A stretch of 64,000 nt of DNA from Locusta migratoria (GCA_026315105.1 CM048744.1:27321759-27385758); one strand, 5' to 3'. Positions 45,985 to 56,099 are shown, numbered from the stretch's first letter. Program-made: numbers and translations. The notes: generated by a model from the sequence alone, not told the origin.

Positions 45985-46800
45985 GAATATATCTACATTG
46001 ATACTCGGCAAATCACAATTACGTGCCTGACAGAGGGTTCATCGAACCACCTTATATTATTTATCTCCCATTCTCGAATAGCGCGCGCGAAGAAAGAACA
46101 TCTCAATTTCTCCGTTAGAGCTCTGATTTCTTGTATTTTATTCTGATGATCATTTCTATCGATATAAGTGTGAGTCAACAATATATTTTCTCATTCGGGG
46201 GAGATTGTTGGTGATTAGTAGCCCACGCCGCAGCGATAAGCGCCGTTGTTGTAATGATTCCAATCCCAGATCCTGTATCATTTCCGTAACGCTGTCACCC
46301 CTGTATCGTGACAATACAAAACGAACTGTCCTTTGGACTCTTGCGATGTCCTCCGTGAAACCCACCTGATAAGGATTCCACACCGGGCAACAATACTCCA
46401 AGAAAGGACGGACAAGCTTAGTGTATGGAGTCTCTTCAGTAGTTCTGTTGCATCTTTTAAGGGTTCTGCCAATAAAACGCAGTCTCTGGTTCGCCTTTCC
46501 TACCACATTATCTACGTGTTATTTCCAGTTGAATTCTGATGTAATTAGTAATTCCTAGCTATTTACTGGAGTTTACGGCCTTCACATTCGATTGATTTAT
46601 CTTGTAAACAATGTTTAACGGATTTATTTTCGTACTTATGTGGACGATTTCACACTTCTCATTATTTAGTCAACTGCCAATTTCTACACCAAACTGATAC
46701 CTTATTTAGATCGTTCTGCAGTTGGTTTTGATCTTCAGATGACTTTACTAGACGATAAATGATGGTGTCATCAGCAAACAAGACAGCTCGCTCAGTTCGT
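45985..46800 (-). pseudogene. LINE of the 4344 family or close relative, antisense
   Basis: The minus strand shows FADDTIIYRLVKSSEDQNQLQNDLNK (46790-46700; motif C intact), VGKANQRLRFIGRTLKRC, EYCCPVWNPYQVGFTEDI, FVLSRYRGDSVTEM and, at the C-terminus, RDNHQNKIQEIRAL / LRCSFFARAIREW near 46050. The 3' end is near 45990. Several shifts. It is truncated upstream of motif C at about 46800, where a plus-strand LINE piece begins. Confidence 0.87.
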
Positions 46801-46804
46801 TCGT

Positions 46805-47170
46805 TCGTTCTGCGCACAGAGGTGGTCCACGTCAGCTGAATTCTGAAAGGCATTCGATACAGTTCGGCACTGCCACCGTGAGAGTGAAATACGATCTGGG
46901 TGCGATGACGCGGCGTTTTCCAAATGAAATACGAGCTTGCGGCGTGTCGGGCAAAATTTGTGAGTGGTTTTCTGACTTTTTAGGTGACGGAACACAATCG
47001 TCATTCGTAACGAGATCGACAGGTGTAACGGTGATTGCTAGAAGTTCGTAGGGTTGGATGTTGATTTTTACAATATATACAAATGACGTAGTGGATAATG
47101 TATGTGGCTTTTTCCAGACGATGATGTTTTCTGCGGGTAATCTGCAAGGAAAGGAGTATCTAGCGAAATG
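46805..47170 (+). pseudogene. Plus-strand LINE reverse-transcriptase fragment
   Basis: Plus-strand pieces resembling LKAFDTV (46850, shifted), YELACGVSGKICEWFSDFL (46927), SSFVTRSTGVTV and FTIYTNDVVDNV (47065), i.e. motif A through the segment before motif C of a CR1-like polymerase. It meets the antisense LINE at about 46800, so two unrelated LINE pieces lie back to back here. Confidence 0.65.
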
Positions 47171-47441
47171 TAGGAGATATTTTTGGGAGCATTATGGATC
47201 TTACAAGTAATTATTAATTTAAGTAACAAGTCAGTCTAGAGCGCAATTTGTTTTATTTTCCTGGTAACTTGTTTCGGTCCCCTACATGACTCCCATCAAA
47301 ACGCAACTGTAATGGTATATAATATATTATTAACGGGACAAATTATTTTTAAAATGATTTTTTAAAGTAAGAAGAACAAATAACCAACTTGAGACTAAAC
47401 TGAAACATATAATTGGTGAGTCTGATACATACTAATAATCT

Positions 47442-47800
47442 GGTGTCTACAAGATACAGTGTAAAGATTGTGATAAACAATATATCGGACTAACCTGCCA
47501 TAGCTTTCTAGCACGGTTTAAAGAACATACCATTGGTACTGCAAGACCGAAATCAGTTTTTGGTCAACATCTCGATGAGCAGGGTCTGTTTCTGACAATT
47601 TGAAAGTCATACAAGGTCAACTACTTAGTAACCTGGAACAAATAGAAGTCTACACGCATCATAAGGCCAAACCATTAGATTGCATAAATGAGCAGCTAGA
47701 TTTCAGAGATGGATATTTCTTTGAACTACTGTATTTGATTATCTCCTATAGTATGGTTACTCTTTTGTCCCTCCATCAATTTTATTTTTCAATTTAAGAC
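47442..47800 (+). pseudogene. GIY-YIG endonuclease domain of a Penelope-like element
   Basis: GVYKIQCKDCDKQYIGLT shows both GIY (as GVY) and YIG segments with the CxxC pair typical of the Penelope type, followed by FLARFKEH with the conserved Arg and SVFGQHLDEQG. After a frameshift near 47600 the frame 47600-47797 gives LEQIEVYTHHKAKPLDCINEQ, the end of the domain. Well recognisable, not functional as read. Confidence 0.85.
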
Positions 47801-48388
47801 ACAATATTATTTTAGTTAATGAATTCATCTTTCATTGTCATAAATTTTAAGCAAATAAGTTTATATTACTGATGTGTCGTTATTACTTTGGCATATATTT
47901 TATTTTATCTCGCTCTTAGTTCGAAGCCAATGGCACTGAGAACTAACAGTTTACCAAAAGGGATTTTATTACAGATGTAATATATTCATATGTAGCACCA
48001 AACTCATGTTTATTTCAGTTCTGACATAATGAGAACAATATTTTCATTTATACTCTGACAATGTTAAAATAGTATCTCCGATGTCTGATTTTCAAATCAT
48101 ACCAAAACCATCACATGTTTTTCTATCTTTTCATATGCTACAAATGTCTTTCTTATGACCAAATATAACGTACTTTTAAATCCTTTAACATTATTCGACC
48201 TGATTAACAATTCTATATAATGATTTCGTTTGTTGGATGTGGAATCCATTGTCGTATAAGTTTAGGCAGCTCCAGATGAAAACAATCGGTGTCCAACATT
48301 ACGGGTATATTTTATTCTTATTTTAAATACTCACTTTAGAAATAATTTGTCTCGTTAATAATATATTATGTATCATTATAGTTGTGGT

Positions 48389-48417
48389 CTGATGATGGTT
48401 AAGTAAGTCATCGAAAC
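48389..48417 (+). ncRNA. Hammerhead-like core motif in the Penelope terminal repeat
   Basis: CTGATGA is followed by a 16-base interval and CGAAAC; the partner repeat at 47250-47300 (minus) carries a decayed version (gatggg..gaccGAAAC). gatga and tcatc could pair, but that would sequester the core box, so the native fold is unclear. Position in a Penelope-like terminal repeat supports relation to the known ribozymes of these elements. Confidence 0.45.
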
Positions 48418-48689
48418 AGGTTACCAGGAAAATAAAGCAAACTGCGATCTAGACTGCCTTGTTAGATGAAGTAAGAAATGTAGGAAGACCCAAGGGATAG
48501 GAGCGGCTGAAAGTCGTCTCTAGTTCTTACTTTTAAATGAATCAGTTTTATCAAAACTAGACATATGTGTCCTCAGGGAGTTTTCGCGATCTTTATTTGA
48601 ATTTAACACCTCAGTGTCATTCCTAGGGTCGAGTATTTGTTAAATGAACAATTTGTGCCAGCTATGCATCTTCATATCAATTATTTACA

Positions 48690-49080
48690 ATTATAGGGTA
48701 ACTTGTCTCTTGCTGAACTGCTGACTGATAGACCTAAATGCGACTGTGGACACAACAAACAGACACCACAGAACATCGCCACTGAATGTCCTTTAAGGGA
48801 ATTCAAAGGCGCCTTCCAAGACCTTCATTCACTTAAGGGAGAAGCTGTCACTTGGCTGAAAGGACTGAACATACAACCCTGAACAGTGCAGTGAAGCCAA
48901 CTACATGACCACCTTACATAATCATAGAAATTATTATTTCATTACATGTGCTTAAATTATATATATTATCAGTATTTTATGTTTAACATATATGTATTGT
49001 TCATATATATTTCATCTTAAATTTGTACTAGATGTAAACTGATGCTGTATTTAAAGCCATAAGAAATTAATAAATAAATA
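48690..49080 (+). pseudogene. LINE C-terminal fragment with 3' UTR
   Basis: GNLSLAELLTDRPKCDCGHN then QTPQNIATECPLREFKGAF and LKGLNIQP ends at TGA near 48881, the CxC..H..C C-terminal finger of a jockey/I-like LINE. The AT-rich 3' UTR ends in taaataaataaa near 49080. The beginning is truncated. Confidence 0.75.
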
Positions 49081-49082
49081 AA

Positions 49083-49230
49083 TGTTTACTTATTTCTCTG
49101 TTCCTGCCGTTTATACCCAGTAAATTATGACCAGCTGAAACAGAATTGACTTTTCACTTACACTGATGGCAACGACAAACATTTGTATAGGTTGAATAGA
49201 TTTCCTGAAAAAAGGGTTCTTGCACTGTAG
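49083..49230 (+). repeat. Dispersed repeat shared with 54500-54672
   Basis: ctctgttcctgccgttt, acccagtaaatta, ttcacttac..tgatggcaa, catttgtataggttgaatag and ttgcactgta match 54500-54672 in the same orientation. Neither copy has a visible coding frame or tRNA boxes. It may be a LINE 3' UTR or a short non-autonomous element. Confidence 0.7.
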
Positions 49231-49239
49231 CGAATTTAA

Positions 49240-50483
49240 CACTTTAACTGCCAATCCCGTCATTTGACGGGATACAAAAATTTCCGTAGACTGCCGATCC
49301 CGTCAATTGACGGAGTTCGATTTTTCATGTTTGTAAATACGAAATCCCGTCCATTGACGGTCTCAGCATCTCTTCATTGTGCCGCAAGGGGTAAGAAGAA
49401 TGATAGAAAAGGAGAAGACAGGTCTTGTTAGAACTGTAATGAAAACAGGAAGGGAATGCCTTAGGTTTTGAAATCACCCAACATAAAAAGAAGGGAACAG
49501 GTTTTCCGGAGAAGTGGAAATCTTTTGGCTGTGTGCTGAAAAGACAAAATATATGTACGTATGCTAAGTACAAGACACAGGGCAGAAATGATATAATTAT
49601 GAAGAAACAAGATGTAAACAAAAAACTAAAACCTGCTTGTGTTGTGGAGTACAACAAAAAGAAGGTCGTGGTTGATCTGTCCGATCAAAGGATGTCATAC
49701 AGGGCTTTCGAAGATAGAACAGTGAAATGGTGGAAGAAACTTGCATTTCACTGTGTCCTTATGGTGCCTGGTATATGCATATATTCTCCATAACAAAATA
49801 AAAGCTGAGGAGATGCCTCTATCCAAGTTCATAAAGGTGTTGTGTGCAGAATTGACAATGTGTGAAGACGGTACTCCCAAACCAACTTCCGATACAGACC
49901 ACCTGAGCAGGTTGTCTGCAGGAAAGCATTGTCTAGAAAAAATTCCATCTCGCATAGATAAAAGTAGAATCCAAAAGATGTGCAAAGTATGCTGAACCAG
50001 AGGAAAAATGCAAACTGGAAAGGCAGTAAGGAAAGACACATCATACCAGTGCAGTGAGTGCAAAATCGCAATGTGCAAAGAACCATGTTTTACATTGTAT
50101 CATACGAAATAAAAAAATTAAAAAAATACACTGTGTAAAAGTAATGTGTGTATATATTTAATAAGTGTTTTATCAGTGTTTTATTATTGTAAGTGGAATA
50201 AAAGCTTTTCTACTGCGACAAGCATGATGTAAAAACATTATGATTTCCGTAAACTTTTTTCTTTTTCCCAAAAAAAGATATTGTTTGAAAATATGTGGAA
50301 AAGGAAGTAAACATTCAAAGAAACTGAAAGCAGGTAATCAGAAAGAAAAAGTCCAAGGCTTTCAGAAAAGGTTATTATCAAATTTAAATGTTGTCTAGTT
50401 TTTCTAATACAAAATACTAAATATTGCTAAAACACCTGGCATTCTTAGAAATGGCAAAGTTTACAGGGCCGTCAGTCAAAGTG
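49240..50483 (+). mobile_element. piggyBac-like transposon, internally deleted
   Basis: The left end cactttaactgcc follows TTAA (49236-49239), the piggyBac target. The right end, read on the minus strand, begins cactttgactgacggcc and is followed by ttga, a one-base change from TTAA. Three subterminal palindromes cccgtcatttgacggg, cccgtcaattgacgg and cccgtccattgacgg lie at 49257-49362. The plus strand keeps the transposase C-terminus: VVEYNKKKVVVDLSDQRMSY (49650), TVKWWKKLAFHCVL, and after a stop a Cys-rich end MCKVC..DTSYQCSECKIAMCKEPC (49978-50095). The catalytic core is missing, so the copy is non-autonomous. Confidence 0.88.
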
Positions 50484-51010
50484 TTGAGTCACCCTTCTTT
50501 TTCTTAATGGATGACACACTAAAAACCGTGCCAGCATCGCTTCACGCCCCACTTCGCTGTGATGTGTTGAGACTCTGGACAGTTACGAAGTGATGGCAGC
50601 TACGCTACTACATCGTGCCGTGCCGTGTCGTGAGCAGCAGCAGCCGGACATCCGCCGGACAGGTGCGAAACCGCAGCGTAGCCGGCGCCGTTTCGACGTC
50701 TGCCGGACAAGTGTGGTGCGGACCATAACTGAGCGTAACAGGCCGTCAAACGGCTGTTTGACTACCGCCCAGCCAATCAAGTTCACACCTGTTACTGTTC
50801 ATCCGTGCGCGGCCCCTGGGGGAAATGCAGAAACAGTTCGTACCAACTGTTCTGTGGCCATGACTGACTGCGTCGATAGCGGTGTGGTGGTCTTCGGCGT
50901 CACGGCTACGGGCAACGATACAGCAAGACGCGTTCTTCAGGAGATACGACGTCAGAAGGCAGGCGTTCCCAACTGTGGTCAACGGACCCCACGTGGTCTG
51001 CAAGAGCTAA
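50484..51010. other. GC-rich segment, no gene recognised
   Basis: A GC-rich block with a 147-codon plus frame (50590-51033) and overlapping minus frames. None has a domain and none is favoured by composition, so no gene is called. It might be a unique CpG-rich sequence or the leader of an unknown element. Confidence 0.35.
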
Positions 51011-51266
51011 AATATAGTCTGCGAAAGGTATAAAATTTGAAACTTTTTCGTTTTAATTTTACCGGTATTGATTCCTTCTTATACAGTCAATCGTAGCGCC
51101 CACGGTCACTTGAAAACGTCACTGCTACTGACAGAAGAGGACAACATCGGCAACGTTTGAAATGTATTTATTTGTCTCCATGTGTCACAAACGTTTATTG
51201 GATACCGGAATGGTAGATAGTGTGTAATGGCAGTTTTGTTGTAAAAAGGTAAAATCATTGTATAAT

Positions 51267-51458
51267 GCCGGCCGCAGTGACCGAGGAGACTGAGGCGCTC
51301 CAGTCACGGTCTGCACGGCCACTACGGTCGGGGGTTCGAATCCCCCCTCGGGCATAGATATTTGTGCCGTCCTAGTTCGTAAGTAGTTCATAAGTAGTTT
51401 GTAAGTTTAGGGACTGATGACCCCGTAGTTAAGTCCATAAACTATACAAACATTTAAA
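51267..51458 (+). mobile_element. tRNA-derived SINE (main family)
   Basis: Full copy with head gccggccgcagtgaccgagg, intact B box and body. A perfect 11-bp target duplication cattgtataat lies at 51256-51266 and 51459-51469. Confidence 0.93.
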
Positions 51459-52335
51459 CATTGTATAATATTCAGGAATTGCATTCCGCCATCTTCTGAT
51501 CTTTTCCGTGACTTATCTACGTGAACAAAGTTTTCCTGCTCTAAAACAAATCCTGGAACTGATTGAAAGTAAGTGATTATATGCTTGTAGCTATGAACAA
51601 CAGTATTAGCCCTAAAGTTACTAAAAATGAAATAAAATCACCTTATTTATTTATTTATTTATTTACATCTTCACACCCACATTGGAGCACTTTAATCAAT
51701 CCATATATATTTCAGTCTTAATCCTAGTTGTAGATTTGGCTCTCCTCTCCTGCTCCCAAAATTTCTTCATCCTTTCCGACCTGGCTCCCCTTTCTTCATC
51801 TGTTATGGTGTATTCTTTGCGTGTAAATGTCTTTAATTTAAATCTCGTGTTACTGAGTTTCAGTACCTTATTGCAAAAGTAATTAAATTTTTTACTAAAA
51901 GTTTCTATTGTAATACTGCTGTTAATAAACACTACTTTCGATTTTCTAGAATACGTTAAAAGTTTTAATTAAAAGTTGATTTTCTTAAACCATACGTTAA
52001 AAGTCTTAATTAAAGTTGATTTTCTTAAACCTTGCTGTCCATGCTCAGAATTCAAAAATCAAAGTGATCCCTGGTCCAAAAGAGGATGGCAGCCACTGTC
52101 ATGGCCGGCGAGTTTTTCGCGCCGCTCTCCTAATGAGCAGCGTCACGAATAAAACACAGGCCGGAGTTTGCTACGTACACTGGTGGAATGGACGGACATT
52201 GCAGCACAGCAGCGAGTGATGGTAAAGGCGGGGGTAGGACAAGAGGCACCGTTCACACGTGAAACCGATTCGTGGACTGCTACAAAGGAGTATTGTAGTG
52301 CTGTTGCCTATCACAGTATCTTACAAAATAGGCTA
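51459..52335. other. Unassigned DNA with a (TTTA)n microsatellite
   Basis: A ttta run lies at about 51641-51664. Near 51950-52030 the phrase acgttaaaagt(t/c)ttaatt, then aaagttgattttcttaaacc, occurs twice within about 60 bp, a short direct duplication. No gene recognised. Confidence 0.45.
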
Positions 52336-52780
52336 CATGTGTGTGTGTGTGTGTGTGTGTTCCACATCTCCTCCTAAACTACTGGACCGATTTCAACCAA
52401 ACATGGTACACATGATCCTTAATATCGCTTACTACTTTTTCGATGTTCATGATGCATATTTACGGCATTTTGCGTGACGTTACAAGTTATTACTTGTACA
52501 CTATAAATTTTATACGCCAAACAATTCACAGACGGTACACATACATACCACTGAATGTTCCTTCGATATTATATCACACTTCGACATATAGTTCATGAGA
52601 TATGAACTTGTAAACAATTTAGTTAATGTAAAAAAAGCATCATCATGCATGAGGTTTCGATTTATTACGTCTTTACTGCTAACACCATTCCGAATAGCTG
52701 CTACATCATGCGCTCTTTTTCCGCATCTCCTCCTAAAATAATGGACCGATTTCAATTAAACTTGCTACATATATTGCTTA
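52336..52780 (+). repeat. (TG)n microsatellite followed by a twice-occurring repeat
   Basis: A TG run at 52338-52360 is followed by ccacatctcctcctaaact, then ctggaccgatttcaaccaaa, which recurs about 365 bp later at 52726-52762 (gcatctcctcctaaaataat, ggaccgatttcaattaaac). The phrase looks like a dispersed insect repeat. No coding sequence is retained. Confidence 0.6.
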
Positions 52781-53235
52781 CTATCAGACAACAATCGCTG
52801 TGGGGTTAAAAACAACCCAACGACAACACAGTTCAGGAAATATGATGTCGTAAACAATAAACCTTCCCATCACGCGACGCGTGATTTACGAAACTTTATT
52901 CATCCACTATTAATTCGTCACAGAGAGTTTACTAATATTACTATCGACTCATGGTGCAGAAATGGCAATTGATCCTCAACATAAAGTGCTACATTTACGT
53001 TTCTTTACTATAGGCATATCATCACACAATAGGGTGACAACCACTGTCAGCAGTTACTTCCACAAATTATCTGGGAGTAGAAAGATTTCAAATGGAACGA
53101 TGATATAAAATTAGTAGTCTGTAAGGAATATGCTGTCGACAAAGCGAGTAGGTTACAAAACCGTCATTCTGGCGGCTCTTGAGTGTAGCTGATCGGTGTG
53201 CAATCCGTGACAAATAGGACTGATGCAATGGAGAG
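52781..53235. other. Unassigned DNA
   Basis: About 450 bases with no feature recognised on either strand. Confidence 0.35.
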
Positions 53236-53239
53236 CAGC

Positions 53240-53600
53240 ACGCTCTGCTACTGGCTCATTTAGTCAGCTGGAAAGCGTCACGGAGACGATTAGGAAATCC
53301 CAGTGGCAGAAACTGCAAGAAAGACGTACGGCATTCTGTCGAAGTGGCGAGAGCATACTTTTCTAGAAGAGTCAACCAATATGTTGCTTTTTCAGATATA
53401 AATCTTGTGTAAAGACCAGAAGGATAAAATTGGAGAGACTAGGGCCCACTAGAAGGCTTACGGGCAATTGGTTCTCCCGCGAGCTATAGGGGACTGGAAC
53501 AGGGGGGGGGGGATGGGGGCAATGGGACACCAAGTTCCCTCCGCCACAAGCCGGAAGGTGGCTTGCGATGTACGGATGTAGACGTAAACTACACTGCGTA
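53240..53600 (+). pseudogene. LINE 3' end fragment
   Basis: Plus strand: a tgaaagcgtcacggag-like segment, QYVAFSDINL near 53380, a NW.SRELxGTGT-like region near 53470 broken by a G run (53502-53511), and the C-terminal phrase RHKPEGGLRCTDVDVN near 53545-53590, the end of CR1-like LINEs that carry (GATGTA)n tails. The G run probably reflects slippage. Confidence 0.7.
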
Positions 53601-53689
53601 TCAAATGCAGACAGCGTGAAAGACGAAGACGGCGTCCATACTGTATCTTTCAGCAGAAGGTTACAAGAAATCTGAGGACTGAATAAGTG

Positions 53690-54935
53690 ATTTCGTGTAC
53701 ATATCGACATATACATGAAACAAATATATACTTTCTTACTGGTCATACCGGAGTTGAAAGTCGATTACCGCAGTCTTGCGCTATCTCCTTCCAGCCGCCT
53801 CCAGTACCTGGGCTCCTCAGATCGGCCCTCACACTGTCCTCCCGTCTACGCCTCGGCCTCCCCACAGGACGTTTTTCCTCTGAGTGCCCTGCCAATAGTC
53901 TGCGCGCTGCCCTGCCTTGATCCATAAGAGCTACGTGACCAGCCCATTCCAGCCTACGTGATTTAATAACACTGATTATGTCAGGGCTCGAATAGAGATC
54001 GTGAACCTCTTCGTTATGCAGTTTTAGCCACTCCCTATTGATGTCATCCCGTTTGGTCCGAACATTTTCCTCAAAATTTTGTTTTTAAATGCTCGAAACG
54101 GTTTCTCTCATTTTGCAAAGTGAGAGACCAAGTTTTACACCCATACAGCACATCTGGAAGAATAATAGTTTTGTATATACTGATCTTTAAATTTCTAGAC
54201 AATAACCGTGATGAGAGTAATTTATTCACTGAGAAGTAGCAAGCATTTCCACCCCATAATCTCTTCCGTAGCTCGGATTCAATCTCATTTCTCCATGTAA
54301 TATCCACACCTAAATTGTTAAACGCGTTCACTTTTTTAAACTGCATATGATCAACTCTTAACATTTCCTCAGACTATTTTACTAATTAATAAGCAAAAAA
54401 TCTGTTTTGTTTCAAATTTTGTATTTTTATGGTCTGCATTTTAAACAATATAAAACATAAACAAACGAAAGATTGATTTCGATAATTTTGGATGTAGATA
54501 TTTACTTCTCTGTTCCTGCCGTTTTTACCCAATAAATTAAGATCTGCTGAAAACAGATTATTAATAACTTGTCAAACACTGAAATAATATTTATATTTCA
54601 CTTACCTGATGGCAATAACCAACACTTGTATAGGTTGAATAGATTCCCAGAAAAACGCCTTCTTGCTCTGTAAATAATCCTTAAGTCACTCTGTAGTTCA
54701 TAGAAGGTTGATCCACTCATTCAAAAGAATTTCTCAGGCTCGCTGTTGGCATTCTAGTAGTAACCAAGTACTTCATTTTGTCTTCACTTATTCTCAGGTC
54801 TACGTCTTCATTGTAGTTGATTAAGGCATTCGCATGTTACAGATTCTTTCCTATCGCTAATTATTTTTAGATTATCTGCATACCCTAATATCTTAATATT
54901 TCCATTTAACACTATACCCTCTGAATTAAATAAAT
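53690..54935 (-). pseudogene. LINE with YAD(D/N) reverse transcriptase, antisense
   Basis: Up the minus strand: IKILGYADNLKIISDR near 54900-54850, where the usual YADD reads YADN; then across an insertion, VNAFNNLGVDITWRNEIESE and LRKRLWGGNACYFSVNKLLS, ISIYKTIILPDVLYGCKTWS (54364-54071), and the C-terminus MDQGRAARRLLAGHSEEKR / PVGRPRRRREDSV near 53925-53830. It belongs to the RLEWAGHVARM..GRPRRR type of LINE. The repeat at 54500-54672 sits inside it. Confidence 0.87.
54500..54672 (+). repeat. Dispersed repeat shared with 49083-49230
   Basis: Same sequence phrases as at 49083, here embedded in an antisense LINE relic whose coding sequence resumes at about 54676, so it is an insertion. Flanking target duplications were not identified. 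Confidence 0.65.
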
Positions 54936-54956
54936 AAATGTTCGGGTGGATATTTG

Positions 54957-55168
54957 TGCGGCTCGGTAGCACAGTGGTAGAGTGCCAGACTATGATTCCC
55001 AGGTCGTAGGATTTTTATCTATCACTTTCTACTTCTTTCACCTCTGGCAGTGTTGCTGATGTGGAAAATATCGAGTAGCACCGTGGTGCGGAACACACGT
55101 TAAACTTAGGTCCCCCTATAACTGGCTGGATAAGTCAGTTCGAAGGTCGGAGGAAGGCAATGGCATAC
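54957..55168 (+). mobile_element. Second SINE family, left part of a split copy
   Basis: Head ggctcggtagcacagtggta, a degraded B box, body landmarks tttttatctatcacttt, ttgctgatgtggaaaat, tataactggctggataagtc and gtcggaggaaggcaatggca. It is interrupted by a LINE at about 55169 and resumes at 55997. Confidence 0.9.
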
Positions 55169-55969
55169 AATCTGAATAGCTCCCTTAGATTGTTCGCGGA
55201 TGAGGCTGTCGTTTATCGGTTAGTGAAGTCAACAGAGGATCAAAAGCAACTGCACGATTTAGACAAAATTTCTGCATGGTGCGAAAATTGGCAATTGACA
55301 GTGAATAAAGAAAAGTGTGAAGTAATACACATGACCACTAAAAGAAATCCGCTGAACTTCAATTACGCGATAAATCAGTCAGACCTTAAGGTCGTAGATT
55401 CTGCCAAATACCTAGGAATTACAATTACGAACAACTTAACCTGGACAGAACACACAGAAAATATTGTGGGGAAGGCGAACCAAAGGTTACGTTTCATCGG
55501 CAGAACGCTTCGAAGATGCACCAACTCCACCAAAGAGACTGGCTACATCACACTTCTGCGTCCTCTCCTGGAGTACTGTTGCTCCTTGTGGGACCCTCAC
55601 CAGGTGGGACTGACGGAAGACATTGAGAAGGTTCAGAGAAGGGCAGCTCGTTTTGTTCTATCACGTTACTGGGGGGAAAACGTCACGGAAATGTTGCACG
55701 AATTGGGGTGGAAATCATTAAAAAAAAGGCGTTATTCATTGCGACGTGATCTGTTTGCGAAGTTTCAATCACCGACTTTTAGTTCTGAATGTGAAAATAT
55801 TTTGCTAGCACCCACCTACTTAGGGAGACATGACCATCCCAATAAAATAAGAGAAATCAGATCGAAAACGGAACGATTTAGGTGTTCTTTCTTCCCGCGC
55901 GCTATTAGAGAATGGAACGGTAGAGAAAAGTTACGAAAGTGGTTAATGAACCCTCTGCCAGGCACTTGA
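55160..55969 (+). CDS. Chimeric SINE-LINE frame: reverse transcriptase C-terminal half
   Basis: A 269-codon uninterrupted frame. Its ATG and first three codons lie in the host SINE (aatggcatac); from about residue 4 it is the C-terminal part of the same LINE polymerase as at 4344: LRLFADEAVVYRLV (motif C with the second Asp changed to Glu), WCENWQLTVNKEKCEVIHM, YLGITITNN, GKANQRLRFIGRTLRRC, LEYCCSLWDPHQVGLT and RRAARFVLSRYW, ending RKWLMNPLPGT. Compared with 4344 there is a 3-base in-frame deletion (QLQSDLDK to QLHDLDK), but the C-terminus is complete. It lacks motifs A and B, so it cannot be an active polymerase. Whether it is expressed is unknown. Confidence 0.85.
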   Translation: MAYNLNSSLRLFADEAVVYRLVKSTEDQKQLHDLDKISAWCENWQLTVNKEKCEVIHMTTKRNPLNFNYAINQSDLKVVDSAKYLGITITNNLTWTEHTENIVGKANQRLRFIGRTLRRCTNSTKETGYITLLRPLLEYCCSLWDPHQVGLTEDIEKVQRRAARFVLSRYWGENVTEMLHELGWKSLKKRRYSLRRDLFAKFQSPTFSSECENILLAPTYLGRHDHPNKIREIRSKTERFRCSFFPRAIREWNGREKLRKWLMNPLPGT

Positions 55970-55996
55970 ATGTGATTTGCAGATGAAGCTGTAGAT
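55169..55996 (+). mobile_element. 5'-truncated LINE inserted into a SINE
   Basis: Begins within the segment preceding motif C (aatctgaatagctccctta) and ends with the family 3' end tgatttgcag, then a decayed tail gatgaagctgtagat. The flanks are the two parts of a second-family SINE: cggaggaaggcaatggcatac on the left, ctccaaacaggaccatgcc on the right. About three SINE bases are missing at the junction, and no target duplication is seen. Confidence 0.9.
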
Positions 55997-56067
55997 CTCC
56001 AAACAGGACCATGCCTAGTGAAGCACAGTTGTGTTCAAACCAATCTTCGGATTGTTGACTGCTTTAC
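55997..56067 (+). mobile_element. Second SINE family, right part of a split copy
   Basis: ctccaaacaggaccatgcct, agtgaagcac, ttcaaaccaatcttcgga and gactgctttacatt continue the SINE broken at 55168; the order matches the intact copy at 20335-20415. Confidence 0.9.
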
Positions 56068-56099
56068 ATTACAATTTAACAAAGAATAAATCGGATTGG

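Larger units (their letters stand above)
47224..48464 (+). mobile_element. Penelope-like element remnant with inverted terminal repeats
   Basis: Sequence 47224-47385 is repeated in inverted orientation at 48305-48464: taacaagtcagtctagagcg against the complement taacaaggcagtctagatcg, continuing through ttttattttcctggtaac, gtttcg and ttattaacg.gacaaattatt. The interior holds a GIY-YIG relic (47442-47800) on the plus strand and a hammerhead-like motif in the right repeat. Terminal repeats in direct or inverted order are known for Penelope-like elements. The reverse transcriptase is absent, so this is an internally deleted or 5'-truncated copy. Confidence 0.8.

Noticed and set aside
50590..51033. 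147-codon plus-strand frame
   Set aside because: Same composition argument; overlapping minus frames are equally open and no family is recognised.
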